In this document: positions 53,901 to 57,344 of the stretch, piece after piece
Layout of the letters: each line of letters begins with the position of its first letter
Position numbering within the stretch: the stretch's first letter is position 1
Assembly: GCA_016490735.1 (NCBI GenBank)
Contig: JAEMWC010000611.1
Coordinates: forward strand, 197,501 to 261,500
Reading direction: 5' to 3'
Source of the DNA: Pachyseris speciosa
Lineage: Eukaryota > Cnidaria > Anthozoa > Scleractinia > Pachyseridae
Length of the DNA stretch: 64,000 nucleotides
Notes under the pieces: model-generated
The model's input: the letters and a program-made list of their open reading frames with translations, nothing else
Database searches by the model: none
Told to the model about the DNA's origin: nothing
Position numbers and translations under genes: made by a program

Positions 53901-56122
53901 CAAACTAAAGCTGAAAAACGGGATACTTTTGTTTCTGATTTGTGCTATTCTTTGAACGAACCTTTGAGGAAGGAAGGTACATCACCTTGTAAAAAAGCGT
54001 ATTCTGTTGTATCAGAATCTGTTTCTCTCAAAACTTGCAGGTCACAATTTGACAAGTTTATTTACTACGAAAACACGAGTAAGTCCTGTATCTCGAGGAC
54101 GAGCGCGTCGCTTGAACCCAGTAGGATTTGTGTCAAAGAGGTGGGCAATTTTGTGAACAAACCAAGAAAACTAAGGCGAAAAATACGTCAGTAAAAATGT
54201 TCCAAGATTTTCTAGAAATCATTTGTATGTTAAAGGTGCCTTTGCTTGCCATAGTTTTATCGATGGGAATAACAGAACGCGTATGATAGGGCGCTTGTTG
54301 TCAAAACATGAACTGAGGCTAACGAAGGAGAAATTGAAGTGGAAATTGAAAGAGGGACAATATCCCAAAATGGAACCGTACTTTAATATCGGTGTTTACA
54401 AGACTAAAAAACACAGGATAAATCATTGCCGGTTTATCCTTCGGCCATAAATCAGTTTTGAAATCTCATATTTGCGTTCACGACCCTTTGATCTTGGTTC
54501 TTACGTCGAACGACAAGTGGCAATGACAACATTGCACGTCCTCTCCAAGCCACATCCTCCAATCACTTTCTCCGAGCTAAAAGCCATTATGGCTCTTGTT
54601 GGATTGTAAAAGAAATAGCCGCGTGTTCTGAAATCTAGTCGCCAAAACACCGATCTTGTTTAGAAAGTCTCTTTTGGCTTGAATAAACGATCAGTATAAA
54701 AATTCAAAAGTAACATTGTGGCAAAAAACAGTTACAATACCGTGACTTTCATGGTGTCACACAACGCTCACTTTGATGGGAGGTTGCGTGCGGGCGAGAA
54801 AACATCACAACCAGTCTAGTTTGAATAATAAGTCGGATAGACTCTGAAAAAGAGGTTGCATTACTAGTTAAGTGTAAATCACATTTAGTGTAGCAAGATG
54901 GTTCCATGAGCTGGCTCAGAGGAGCCTTTGATTTATAGCCTCAATTTTCTTGATTTCACGAAGGGTGGTCAAAACTCCCACTTCCCCCACCCCACCCCAC
55001 CAGGTTTAGGAAAGGGAAAATCTGGCTGGGATGGTAGTCACAGAAACTGAACCGTTTAATTTGAAACATTCTTACGGATATTTTGTGGGGTAAAATCCAG
55101 ATCCAGATTCCCATTGTCTTGGCATCCATCTTAAAGCCCACAGGAAAAACGTCTGGCTGGGAAAAAACTTCGCTTAAAATGAAAGACTTTCCATCCCTAC
55201 TTGGCCCAGCTATTGCAACAACGCACACAGGGTCTAATAAAAGAAAATAGCAAAGATTAGTCATGCACACTTTAGACTCAATGTAACGTCCTTATTTCCG
55301 GGTTATTGTTATAATTTCTTTCATAAGTTCGTAAACGGTTTTGTTTTGTTTTGCATTGCTTCGTTTTACAGAGAAGCTACAACATTGGTCATTTGAGTTT
55401 GAAAATTTTTCTCCCTACCCCCATTCAAAATTGTCCTAGAAGGTTTAGTCCCATAGTTTTCCAACACTGAGCGGGGGCGCGGGGGAATTTTGCAACACAA
55501 TAAGTCCAAGGTTGTAGTTACATAATATGATAAAAAGTAGACATTACGACATATGTTTTCATGCTCTGCAGCAAGTCAGTCAACTTCTACTGGGGAATTC
55601 AACATAGCCAGGCATAAGAACCGTACTTTGTCTCATCGGTATTGCCTTTTTTGTGCCAAGAGAACATGAGGGTTTGAGGGCTTTGAATCCCTGATTTAAT
55701 GATACAAAAAATGTAATTAAAAAGCTAAACACCCGGTACAAGGGACAGTTTTCAACACCCTCCCCTCACCCTAGCACACCAACTTCCTTCTAAGACTGTT
55801 CATCCTTTCCCCCTTAACACAAAATTGGTTTCAAGATCTGAACATTGTATAAATAAACCTTACAAAACAAGATTTGATTTGATAAGAAATTCCGAAGGTC
55901 TAGCTAAGGCAGTTATTTTTGATTTAGACAAATTCTCTGCAAAACCTATGTTAAACGTAACATACCCTTAATTCTTCTCAGTTCAGCTACCGCAGCATCA
56001 ACAATATATAAATAGCGACGCTCTTCTCTTGTGTCTTGTGTTTCGCTCGTTTCTGGATTCCACCTTAAATTGTTTGGGAGGCAAAGGGGAATTGCCTTCT
56101 TTCCAGCTTGTGCCGCATTGTT
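12905..56122 (-). CDS. Guanylate-binding protein (GBP) gene, seven exons seen, partial
   Basis: GBPs are dynamin-like GTPases that assemble on pathogens or vacuoles in cell-autonomous defence. Exons in transcript order are 56122-55966, 55233-55076, 37604-37402, 37308-37128, 32782-32524, 15051-14759 and 13061-12905. Every joined pair has compatible phase and GT...AG sites. Together they give about 469 codons without a stop. Motifs: P-loop GPSRDGKS (G1), LLDSEG in place of the DxxG switch II, and the GBP-type LRD (G4, WLLRD). These are followed by the helical domain through [17 protein letters not shown] and the middle-domain helices. The initiator exon and the last exon(s) are not identified. 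The introns reach about 17.5 kb and are filled with mobile elements. The open exons suggest a functional gene. Confidence 0.88.
13437..14167. repeat. Large foldback element with internal CTTGACAAG repeats
   Basis: The left arm (13437 to about 13738) is an imperfect inverted copy of the right arm (about 13873-14167). The outer ends read close to AAGCCGGTTACAGACGAGCA, inverted at the right as GCTCGTCTGTAATCGGCTTT. The centre (13700-13870) holds a tighter palindrome around TAGCATGCTA plus an extra right-arm copy. Motifs such as TTTTCCTTGACAAGTGCACT recur many times. No protein is encoded. The element sits in the GBP intron between exons G and F. Confidence 0.75.
14205..14572. repeat. TIR element or MITE with repeated CATTCCRACCGG units
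   Basis: The left end (CGGGTCGTTTACCATTTGTC, then TTCCGGTTGGAA) is repeated inverted at the right (TTCCAACCGG, then AAATGGTAAACGCTCTCGGG). Internal copies of the CATTCCGACCGG unit give about three tandem-like modules. It is non-coding and superfamily is not assigned. It lies in the GBP intron between exons F and G. Confidence 0.55.
14759..15051 (-). CDS. GBP exon F (middle/helical domain)
   Basis: This exon begins (A)[20 protein letters not shown], the GBP helix after the TGEG turn, and continues with a CDEAKK and [13 protein letters not shown] helical region ending ESFK. The acceptor is AACATGACAG; two bases complete the alanine codon split with exon E. The donor is AAG|GTATGA in phase 0. 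The reading frame is intact over 97 codons. Confidence 0.88.
15060..15690. other. Intron sequence between GBP exon F and the viral element
   Basis: No gene is seen. A GC-rich patch near 15440-15490 (TCTCGCGCGCGCG) is flanked by two CTACACT-containing stretches, perhaps remains of a small repeat. The Polinton-like element starts at 15694. Confidence 0.4.
15694..15954. repeat. Left terminal inverted repeat of the Polinton-like element
   Basis: About 261 bp, matching 31820-32079 in reverse complement with few differences. The outer 109 bp is itself a hairpin: AGTATACCGGCGTCAAACGA at 15694 returns inverted at 15779-15802. The inner part includes TGTTGCATATCTGTGT repeats. Confidence 0.9.
15960..16283 (+). 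CDS. Hypothetical protein beside the left TIR of the viral element
   Basis: A 107-codon frame starts at an ATG just inside the left TIR. It begins [18 protein letters not shown], is mildly acidic and helical in the first 80 residues, and ends with a basic, arginine-rich tail. It is intact. I do not recognise the family. Its place next to the TIR, reading inward, is like that of accessory genes in such elements. Confidence 0.5.
   Translation: MDNTRAQQLWNSLPLQMQEALLVFMEELEDTLAIGNTSLDWVVKHATPAFHVLFEAFVEYVFDITEQLNIIVNPAFEEEATRSRLGRFGIRSRPPGRSKIPRLFPRA
16607..16804 (+). CDS. Small hypothetical protein of the viral element
   Basis: A 65-codon frame opens at an ATG with [20 protein letters not shown] and [10 protein letters not shown], a helical, charged sequence with a later CKQC pair. 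A further piece in another frame (about 17020-17135, [19 protein letters not shown]) may be its decayed continuation or a second small gene. Function is unknown. Confidence 0.4.
   Translation: MATTNESLAEAIATLPPELRERIARELVAGKLYERKKFGWAKVHANIFELDYCKQCKTNYKNHRL
17487..18442 (-). pseudogene. PLA2-domain virion protein of the viral element, frameshifted
   Basis: Parvovirus-like phospholipase A2 domains in capsid proteins help particles leave endosomes; Polintons and adintoviruses carry related ones. The start ATG (18440-18442) overlaps the protease stop by one base. The N-terminal part has [17 protein letters not shown], and the frame then shifts near 18290. In the second frame lie [14 protein letters not shown] (calcium-loop-like) and [10 protein letters not shown], with the catalytic HD pair. 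A basic, Lys-rich C-terminus ends at the stop at 17487. Known family: PLA2 of the VP1 type. The coupling to capsid genes supports a virion role. The frameshift makes this copy non-functional. Confidence 0.82.
18442..18891 (-). pseudogene. Adenain-like cysteine protease, one in-frame stop
   Basis: Adenovirus-type proteases mature capsid proteins. The frame from the ATG at 18891 carries a GTHCWVAC block (catalytic His), VEYFDSFG (acidic residue) and, downstream, CGYYCLFF with the expected nucleophile Cys. A TGA at about 18639 interrupts the frame between the acidic and Cys blocks; otherwise the frame is continuous to the stop at 18442. The gene's 5' end overlaps the end of the preceding small hydrophobic protein, and its stop overlaps the start of the PLA2 gene, in a compact late-gene block. 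Confidence 0.85.
18857..19359 (-). pseudogene. Small hydrophobic/proline-rich virion protein (pX/pVI-like position), frameshifted
   Basis: The first frame has an alanine-rich helix ([18 protein letters not shown]) and then YGGFLG. After a frameshift near 19100 it continues as [20 protein letters not shown], a hydrophobic segment, followed by a basic and poly-proline stretch. Similar short proteins with a glycine plus hydrophobic segment occur between the capsid and protease genes in Polintons and adintoviruses and are compared with adenovirus core or minor proteins. Position and composition, not a catalytic motif, are the basis here. The expected ATG at 19359 reads GTG. Confidence 0.55.
19384..19605 (-). 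CDS. Small basic virion-like protein
   Basis: An intact 73-codon frame opens at an ATG with [20 protein letters not shown], strongly basic. It continues with [20 protein letters not shown] and two related TQI-x-K segments ([11 protein letters not shown] and SQTQIEKMA). Short basic proteins with repeated LxxxQ-K units are common in the capsid block of adintovirus-like elements and may bind genome DNA. That role is an inference. Confidence 0.55.
   Translation of the reverse strand: MRWLRRTPRFASRYLRKAVKSRTAVTLRLKPAQIGNGDSLLFTDTQIKRMKKAASERRGANLKISQTQIEKMA
19629..20878 (-). pseudogene. Major capsid protein candidate (double jelly-roll type), multiply frameshifted
   Basis: The major capsid protein forms the hexon-like shell. 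The ATG at 20878 opens [20 protein letters not shown], and pieces in shifting frames follow: [60 protein letters not shown] and the C-terminal [20 protein letters not shown]. The total length (about 415 codons) and the C-terminal YFDLR...HYxL pattern fit Polinton major capsid proteins. Breaks lie near 20520, 20410, 20180 and 19860. Assignment rests on this pattern and the gene order; I could not run structure prediction. Confidence 0.7.
20902..21183 (-). CDS. Small hypothetical protein between the two capsid candidates
   Basis: A 93-codon frame starts [20 protein letters not shown] and ends ILANRL. It begins 30 bp after the penton-like stop and ends 24 bp before the major capsid start, which fits the tight spacing of this block. 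Family is not recognised. It could be a decayed longer gene. Confidence 0.45.
   Translation of the reverse strand: MNNPSEWMNLRPVNRVVSLHAQRNGRDSRRGHGLWYCEAGETKTNLPVEPPKEMGPPIMDERGAKKIRQLLGKRGVQRGDAMWKLTQILANRL
21213..21982 (-). pseudogene. Penton-like minor capsid candidate, frameshifted
   Basis: The ATG at 21982 starts [17 protein letters not shown]. Its ATGA overlaps the stop of the gene before it. Frameshifts occur near 21810 and 21630. The best-preserved part (21611-21213) has [23 protein letters not shown] and [17 protein letters not shown], a pattern seen in a conserved minor capsid family of Polinton-like elements. The role (single jelly-roll vertex protein) is inferred from family position next to the major capsid gene. 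Confidence 0.6.
21979..22290 (-). CDS. Small acidic protein upstream of the penton-like gene
   Basis: The open frame includes [20 protein letters not shown] and ends [15 protein letters not shown], with its TGA overlapping the next gene's ATG (ATGA). The start is uncertain: no good ATG lies below 22290, and the region overlaps the beginning of the fibre-like gene on the other strand. The two genes appear to diverge from a shared region near 22260-22300. Function is unknown. Confidence 0.5.
   Translation of the reverse strand, partial: ELESAKPAREISSLEKVSEEIQARRPAVAGDEEEDFEEWMEGSAVGTEEERMINDLNVKLGFLRPGNTSRKLRQDITQLVSKLVKYNLLTRAQGRKILRDYIG
22251..24432 (+). pseudogene. Fibre-like repeat protein of the viral element, frameshifted
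   Basis: A long plus-strand coding region is built from repeats. One recurring unit is (D/E)AVNKKYVDE...L followed by MTGNLNM/MAGDIDM and N-x-I-x-NL (about 22300, 22960, 23160-23400); a second, [18 protein letters not shown], occurs at 23990-24190. Globular parts with FKY(L/M)M and NAYxFT are duplicated (22370-22880 and 23420-23900). Such NKxYVD/GDIDM repeats are typical of trimeric tail-fibre or shaft proteins. An attachment role is therefore inferred. Frames change near 22890, 23100, 23690 and 23930. The gene is opposite to the capsid block, and its start is uncertain. Confidence 0.65.
24433..24775 (+). other. Spacer after the fibre-like gene
   Basis: About 340 bp between the fibre-like stop and the next ATG. 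It holds short open frames in both directions without a recognisable motif and may contain the decayed end of a fibre gene or a promoter. Confidence 0.35.
24776..25294 (+). pseudogene. Small membrane protein of the viral element, one in-frame stop
   Basis: The frame from ATG 24776 to the stop at 25292-25294 is 173 codons, with a single TGA at 25118-25120. It begins [20 protein letters not shown]. Two hydrophobic stretches follow ([15 protein letters not shown] and [17 protein letters not shown]), then a charged helical tail with [16 protein letters not shown]. The two-helix plus soluble-tail plan suggests a membrane protein. I have seen similar proteins near capsid genes in cnidarian elements but cannot name the family with certainty. 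Its end overlaps the end of the convergent gene. Confidence 0.6.
25281..25851 (-). pseudogene. Putative zinc-ribbon protein of the viral element, frameshifted
   Basis: The ATG at 25851 starts [17 protein letters not shown]. After a frameshift near 25740 the frame contains [18 protein letters not shown], one CxxC knuckle with a later GGQEC and HEF region that could supply other ligands. It ends by overlapping the end of the convergent membrane-protein gene. Possible roles (DNA binding or transcription) are guesses from the CPxCG motif alone. Confidence 0.45.
25862..26400. repeat. tRNA-derived SINE-like copies in both orientations
   Basis: Three related copies are seen. A plus-strand tRNA-like head lies at 26234-26305 (acceptor GTCCTGA with TCAGGGC; B box GGTTCAAATCC). 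A minus-strand copy lies at 25989-26060. A truncated plus copy starts at about 25867. Two share the same body after the head (TTTTCTTTCAAACATTTATTC, then GGTTAGGGTTTCCTTCATA). The anticodon loop CTAGTAT would read AGT, but its stem has a mismatch. Shared bodies point to SINEs rather than working tRNA genes. Confidence 0.65.
26140..26509. repeat. Inverted repeat pair enclosing one SINE-like copy
   Basis: Positions 26140-26223 return in reverse complement at 26425-26509 with few differences (for example AAGCCTATAACTCCATTTGA). The enclosed part holds the plus-strand tRNA-like copy. This is either a foldback element or an inverted duplication made during nested insertion. Confidence 0.65.
26513..26563. 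repeat. (AT)n microsatellite
   Basis: About 50 bp of TA dinucleotides next to the inverted repeat. Confidence 0.95.
26621..26765. repeat. Long hairpin with a hammerhead-like core (Penelope-type end)
   Basis: Two arms of about 70 bp, nearly perfect inverted copies, are separated by a short loop (TACCCTGA at about 26687-26694). Reading plus, CTGATAA at 26690 is followed by a GACCACTTTATGTGGTC stem-loop and GAAA (26715-26718). This is the layout of a hammerhead ribozyme with one core base changed (CTGATGA expected). The same layout occurs at the ends of the Penelope-like elements near 41 kb. (AT)n flanks it on the right. Confidence 0.6.
26765..26836. repeat. (AT)n microsatellite
   Basis: About 70 bp of TA dinucleotides directly before the integrase remnant. 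Confidence 0.95.
26840..27655 (+). pseudogene. Polinton-type integrase (rve/DDE), N-terminus lost, frameshifted
   Basis: Retroviral-type integrase inserts the element into DNA. The remnant starts at [20 protein letters not shown] with the first catalytic Asp. It continues in other frames with [11 protein letters not shown], then [19 protein letters not shown] with the second Asp, and [12 protein letters not shown] with the Glu. The C-terminal part includes [18 protein letters not shown] and, after another break, [15 protein letters not shown] near 27640. The N-terminal domain is missing where the SINE, hairpin and (AT)n cluster lies, so that cluster probably replaced or displaced it. Confidence 0.8.
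27883..31768 (-). pseudogene. Protein-primed family B DNA polymerase, frameshifted
   Basis: This polymerase would replicate the element using a terminal protein primer. The ATG at 31768 opens [18 protein letters not shown] and a region with repeated PAPRRKRP-type motifs, possibly the terminal-protein-like N-terminus. The exonuclease motifs are preserved in a long frame (30700-29564): [16 protein letters not shown] and LDIVSYIG. Polymerase motifs lie in later frames: GYDAHALHL (motif A), [18 protein letters not shown] (motif B), and [12 protein letters not shown] (motif C, canonical DTDS with T replaced by R). The C-terminus ends [17 protein letters not shown]...PIEYH near 27888. Total length (about 1295 codons) fits Polinton polymerases. 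There are at least six frame changes. Confidence 0.9.
31820..32079. repeat. Right terminal inverted repeat of the Polinton-like element
   Basis: Reverse complement of 15694-15954. The outermost part also forms a hairpin: 31972-31995 and 32056-32079 are inverted copies with two mismatches. Confidence 0.9.
32524..32782 (-). CDS. GBP exon E (end of G domain into helical domain)
   Basis: The exon starts [20 protein letters not shown] after a TATTTTTAG acceptor (phase 0) and contains [18 protein letters not shown], the GBP signature after the G domain. It then has [13 protein letters not shown] and the donor G|GTAAAA (phase 1). The frame is open throughout. The viral element begins 440 bp downstream in the intron. 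Confidence 0.9.
32814..33994. mobile_element. piggyBac-like non-autonomous element (TTAA flanked)
   Basis: The inverted ends begin AGGCCCATTATCACCCTTGA. TTAA flanks both ends (32810-32813 and 33995-33998), the piggyBac-type duplication. About 1.18 kb inside with no transposase; one 77-codon frame at 32903 shows no motif. It abuts the Ty3/gypsy remnant on the right. Confidence 0.7.
33999..36600 (+). mobile_element. Ty3/gypsy LTR retrotransposon remnant (RT, RNase H, integrase)
   Basis: A 5'-truncated pol region on the plus strand. The linker ESLFGGIGK is followed by reverse transcriptase ([35 protein letters not shown]). RNase H-like and linker pieces come next (WADN and [13 protein letters not shown], then [13 protein letters not shown]). 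The integrase zinc-binding region reads [13 protein letters not shown]. The integrase core has [15 protein letters not shown] and a [11 protein letters not shown] block, and a C-terminal tail follows near 36550. Many stops and frameshifts break it. Gag, protease and a clear 5' LTR are not seen. The 5' part is cut at the TTAA of the piggyBac-like element. Confidence 0.85.
36775..37037. repeat. Inverted repeat between the gypsy remnant and GBP exon D
   Basis: About 90 bp at 36775-36866 (with CCCACTACAAAAACTATGAG) returns inverted at 36946-37037. Both arms translate to similar peptides in the outward frames (HYK(T/N)(F/Y)EE...GLW), which could be an old exon copied in inverted fashion. No family is assigned. 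Confidence 0.55.
37128..37308 (-). CDS. GBP exon D (G domain, guanine-specificity RD motif)
   Basis: The acceptor AAACTAG precedes (G)[11 protein letters not shown]. The exon carries [13 protein letters not shown]; the RD pair is the GBP-type G4 motif that reads the guanine base. It ends DYFLKR at AAAAGG|GTAAGC in phase 0. The exon is open and joins exon C through a 93 bp intron. Confidence 0.9.
37402..37604 (-). CDS. GBP exon C (switch region of G domain)
   Basis: Contains [13 protein letters not shown] (switch II; GBPs usually have DTEG), then [18 protein letters not shown], which is highly characteristic of GBP and atlastin G domains. The acceptor is inferred at GCTGAG|GAA to keep phase 0 with exon B; its pyrimidine tract is weak. 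The donor is taken at CTAGA|GTATCC, which restores the phase to exon D. A stop would follow if this donor were skipped. Confidence 0.88.
37605..38121. other. Intron sequence without a recognised feature
   Basis: Start of the 17.5 kb intron between GBP exons B and C. Short open frames only and no terminal repeats recognised. Confidence 0.4.
38122..38352. mobile_element. hAT-like MITE
   Basis: The ends are CAGGGGTGGATCC and, at the right, GGATCCGCCCC(TG), inverted and typical of hAT-family MITEs in animals. GAAGCT occurs at both edges (38116-38121 and 38352-38357), shorter than the usual 8 bp duplication. A poly-G run lies at about 38291-38301. Non-coding. Confidence 0.6.
39285..39665. repeat. 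Left subterminal array of palindromic units
   Basis: At least six imperfect copies of a 25-35 bp near-palindrome (ATGACCACGGAAATTTCC and GACGTCGTT-like flanks), spaced 40-100 bp. The same unit in the opposite orientation forms the array at 49225-49640. Confidence 0.75.
40795..40855. repeat. (AT)n microsatellite
   Basis: About 60 bp of TA repeats at the left edge of the first Penelope-like element. Such elements often sit in or next to TA repeats. Confidence 0.95.
40891..40918 (-). ncRNA. Hammerhead ribozyme motif (inverted copy)
   Basis: On the minus strand CTGATGA is followed by a stem-loop (AGTCTTTTAATAAAGAC) and GAAA. This is the inverted duplicate of the motif at 41735-41762. Confidence 0.6.
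41138..41599 (+). pseudogene. GIY-YIG endonuclease domain of Penelope-like element 1
   Basis: The endonuclease domain nicks the target for Penelope integration. The frame contains [20 protein letters not shown] (the GIY-YIG core, here VYL...YVGST), [12 protein letters not shown] and a C-terminal [21 protein letters not shown] cysteine pair (CAMC) lies within it. It is open from about 41171 to the stop at 41599; the upstream reverse transcriptase is absent, so it is a fragment. Confidence 0.85.
41735..41762 (+). ncRNA. Hammerhead ribozyme motif in the Penelope 3' region
   Basis: CTGATGA (41735-41741) is followed by a stem (AGTCTTTTAATAAAGAC) and GAAA (41759-41762), the conserved hammerhead core with stem II. 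Penelope-like elements are known to carry hammerhead motifs in their terminal repeats. Stems I and III are short here, so activity is not assured. Confidence 0.7.
41850..41912. repeat. (AT)n microsatellite
   Basis: TA-rich repeat between two Penelope-like elements pointing toward each other. Confidence 0.95.
41951..41985 (-). ncRNA. Hammerhead ribozyme motif in Penelope-like element 2
   Basis: Minus strand: CTGATGA, then a TGCTTC-GCAA-GAAGCA stem-loop, then TGAAAC, matching the hammerhead core with a stable GNRA-type loop on stem II. Confidence 0.65.
42097..42720 (-). pseudogene. C-terminal region with GIY-YIG endonuclease, Penelope-like element 2
   Basis: A 207-codon open frame. After [16 protein letters not shown] comes a cysteine-rich block ([15 protein letters not shown]), then the GIY-YIG part (IIYQAEV...[17 protein letters not shown]) and a [14 protein letters not shown] region, with [11 protein letters not shown] at the end. 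This is the arrangement of Penelope-type endonucleases with an upstream CCHC-like element. The reverse transcriptase is not present. Confidence 0.85.
42805..44325. repeat. Foldback element, about 1.4 kb with long inverted arms
   Basis: The left arm from 42927 (CTACAGCATAACTGAATAAT, then AGCTGCCGATCTCGGTCACA) returns inverted at the right, ending near 44325. The arms are 500-600 bp. A related single-arm copy lies at about 63225-63895 and includes the extra left segment 42805-42926 (GAGGGTAAAAGACGGAATGA). No coding function. Nested in the CACTA-like element. Confidence 0.7.
45340..45725 (+). pseudogene. Exon-like fragment of an unidentified transposase or host gene
   Basis: An ATG at about 45351 opens [20 protein letters not shown]. 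The frame is lost near 45510 and continues in another frame with [13 protein letters not shown] and ends before an ACA|GTAAGT donor at about 45724. The composition looks like a real first exon. As it lies inside the CACTA-like element it could be the start of its transposase, but I cannot name the family. Confidence 0.35.
45760..46905. mobile_element. TIR element with GCTTACTGTACTTTGCG ends
   Basis: The left end GCTTACTGTACTTTGCGAAA returns inverted at the right (TTTCGCAAAGTATAGTAAGC). ACATGTATG occurs outside both ends. A CTGTAGTTTGCGAAAT unit is repeated at the left. The interior includes two imperfect direct repeats of about 195 bp (around 46400-46600 and 46600-46800, each with TATGCGCCGTTTATT or GATGCGCCGTTTATT). 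No transposase. Confidence 0.5.
47220..47420. repeat. Low-complexity GTTGAAAGTTG / GTTGCGTGC repeats
   Basis: A run of degenerate short units such as TTGAATGTTGCGTG and TTGAAAGTTG. A poly-C run follows at about 47651-47667. Confidence 0.6.
48600..49131 (+). pseudogene. C-terminal exon-like fragment inside the CACTA-like element
   Basis: Two stops apart, this stretch reads as one coding region: [35 protein letters not shown], then [20 protein letters not shown] and [10 protein letters not shown]. The WKGTW...WSDTLPK pattern looks like a compact beta-rich, chromo-like or SH3-like C-terminal domain. I do not recognise the family. Its place near the right end suits the last exon of the element's own gene. 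Confidence 0.4.
49225..49640. repeat. Right subterminal array (tandem units of about 125 bp)
   Basis: About three tandem copies, each containing GACGTTGGAAATTTCC, TGGTCATTTT and GAAAGTCCTTAGCCTTTGCC. The GGAAATTTCC palindrome cores are those of the left array, in the opposite orientation. Confidence 0.8.
50311..51539. other. Intron sequence with a (CACT)n microsatellite
   Basis: A CACT tetranucleotide tract lies at about 50598-50632. A 74-codon frame at 50964-51188 (begins [15 protein letters not shown]) shows no motif. Otherwise no feature. Confidence 0.5.
51540..52072. mobile_element. Harbinger-type non-autonomous element
   Basis: The inverted ends GGCCATCCCAATGAAATGTT / GGCCATCCCAATAAAATGTT, followed by GTTTCGTTT and GGTCGG-type blocks, are flanked by TTA on both sides (51537-51539 and 52073-52075). 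This is the same end design as 12134-12682. No transposase. Confidence 0.75.
52421..53648. mobile_element. Possible Tc1/mariner-like element (weak ends)
   Basis: The left end TACCGGTATTTACCCG and the inverted right end TACCGTATTTACCGGG suggest a TIR element of about 1.2 kb. Inside, a 77-codon frame (52732-52965) has no recognised motif. Near the right end are two copies of AATAGCTGTTTCGGTGTTT. Termini are short, so confidence is low. Confidence 0.35.
53633..54450 (+). other. Unidentified ORFs
   Basis: Three overlapping or adjacent frames (53633-53908, 53877-54194, 54223-54450) have consistent lysine- and serine-rich composition (for example [20 protein letters not shown] and [13 protein letters not shown]). 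They may be parts of one decayed gene, perhaps a transposase N-terminus. No family is recognised. Confidence 0.3.
54451..55075. other. Intron sequence without a clear feature
   Basis: A short stretch near 54565-54610 ([15 protein letters not shown]) resembles the start of some transposase core domains but is too short to call. The rest shows nothing. Confidence 0.3.
55076..55233 (-). CDS. GBP exon B (P-loop)
   Basis: After a TTTTATTAG acceptor the exon reads (D)[20 protein letters not shown], with the G1 P-loop GPSRDGKS, then [19 protein letters not shown] (switch I region and the GIW motif of GBPs). The donor is TCC|GTAAGA in phase 0. The acceptor phase completes the Asp codon begun by exon A. 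Confidence 0.92.
55234..55965. other. GBP intron between exons A and B
   Basis: A 732 bp intron with GTATGT and TTATTAG ends. No other feature. Confidence 0.7.
55966..56122 (-). CDS. GBP exon A (N-terminal strand before the P-loop)
   Basis: This exon reads ...[20 protein letters not shown] and [12 protein letters not shown], the GBP N-terminus with its [13 protein letters not shown] start and the helix before the P-loop strand. The acceptor is GATTAACAG and the donor AAGG|GTATGT (phase 1). It starts in phase 0 with no in-frame ATG, so an upstream exon with the initiator is expected. Confidence 0.82.
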
Positions 56123-56298
56123 CTGTTAATCAAACATAAGACTGAGAATGAGAGACAGATCGAATACAAGACAGGCAAACTAAAAGTAGGAACAAAGTAG
56201 ACGAAAATCAAAGTATTTGGTGGACTCCATCTAACTTTTTTTTCTAGCCATTTTTTTCAGTTACGATACCCTACCACACCCACAGTGGAATCGCACAA

Positions 56299-56541
56299 TA
56301 GCCCATTTTAAAGTTGTGTGTTCAGTGACCTGGCCTTTGAGTGGAAGCGAGGCTAGATGTGACCTTGTTTTGACACAAACCTCTCTGCCTTTCTCATGCA
56401 AATGTAGACTATTTAGCATAAGAAAAACATGATTTACATGAGAAAAGCAGTGGGGTCTGTATCAAAACAAGGTCACCGCCAGCCTCGTTTCCATTCATAG
56501 GCTAGGTTACTAAGCATGCAACCGTAAAATGGGCTATTAGA
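56299..56541. mobile_element. Palindromic MITE, copy 1
   Basis: AATAGCCCATTTTAAAGTTG at the left and its inverted counterpart at the right (CAACCGTAAAATGGGCTATT). The arms also share GCGAGGCTAG/GTGACCTTGTTTTGA. The arms run nearly to the centre. A second copy lies at about 57345-57600. Confidence 0.75.
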
Positions 56542-56839
56542 CGCTCTGCTCATGCACTTGATTTCTAGAATGAGAGGACGTAGCCCCAGGTACGTGGTAT
56601 AGCTGCTTTCAAACACCTCAACAATAGAACAACGACCAACTTAATAAACAGTTACCTCAAGTGGACCCGACAAATAGAGCCTTTCCATCCTTTCCTAACT
56701 TCAGCTAAGATCCTATAGCTAGACGATCTGGGAAATACTTGTGGCTTGAAAACGAAGACAAATCGTTTGTTCTTAAAGGAGAGCGACAGTCACTGAACAA
56801 CTAATGACGGGAGCCCATCACTAGGAGCGTACAACCGCG

Positions 56840-57172
56840 CTATATTCCTGTCGCGGCGTTTTTCACAGAGCAGTTTATTTTTAGATTCAATTTCTCACGA
56901 ATATCAGAATCCTGCGGAGCCCCGATGACACCAGTATCTGCACGTGCAAAGCCTTGTTTGTTCAGTCGCTTATTAAACCTATTGTTTTCTAGCACTTTCG
57001 TTGCCTTTTCCGTCCCCGTTGTCTTCTTTCGAGGGAAAAGATAGTTAAAAAATGGTCTGTAAAAATCCAATGACATGGGCTTAGTATGGGAGCTGTACAC
57101 TCCTAGTGATGGGCAATGAGCCCGTAATGTTGTTGACCACGTGGGTTTTCCCTTTTTGCTCGTTACAGTCAC
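56840..57172 (-). CDS. Unidentified ORF, possible upstream exon
   Basis: A 110-codon frame; from an internal ATG it reads MSLDFYRPFFNYLFPRKKTT and ends KINCSVKNAATGI. I do not recognise it. It lies upstream of GBP exon A on the same strand, and a TCT|GTGAAA donor could join it in phase 0. That would be an unusual GBP N-terminus, so it may be a separate decayed gene. Confidence 0.3.
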   Translation of the reverse strand: MTVTSKKGKPTWSTTLRAHCPSLGVYSSHTKPMSLDFYRPFFNYLFPRKKTTGTEKATKVLENNRFNKRLNKQGFARADTGVIGAPQDSDIREKLNLKINCSVKNAATGI

Positions 57173-57344
57173 TGTGCCTTGTGTCTAGGCCAGCTTCAAC
57201 ACACTGTTTAAAAACCAACACAACTTTCGCCCTTATACTTACTTAATTTCGCGAATAATTGGAAGGCGTATGACGTGAGTATTTAATTTAGTGAATTTGG
57301 AATAGACCATGTTACATACTCTTTGTCTTTGGCCATCGTAGCTT

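Noticed and set aside
54540..54700. piggyBac transposase fragment ([12 protein letters not shown])
   Set aside because: Only about 15 residues resemble the family and the following sequence does not continue the match.
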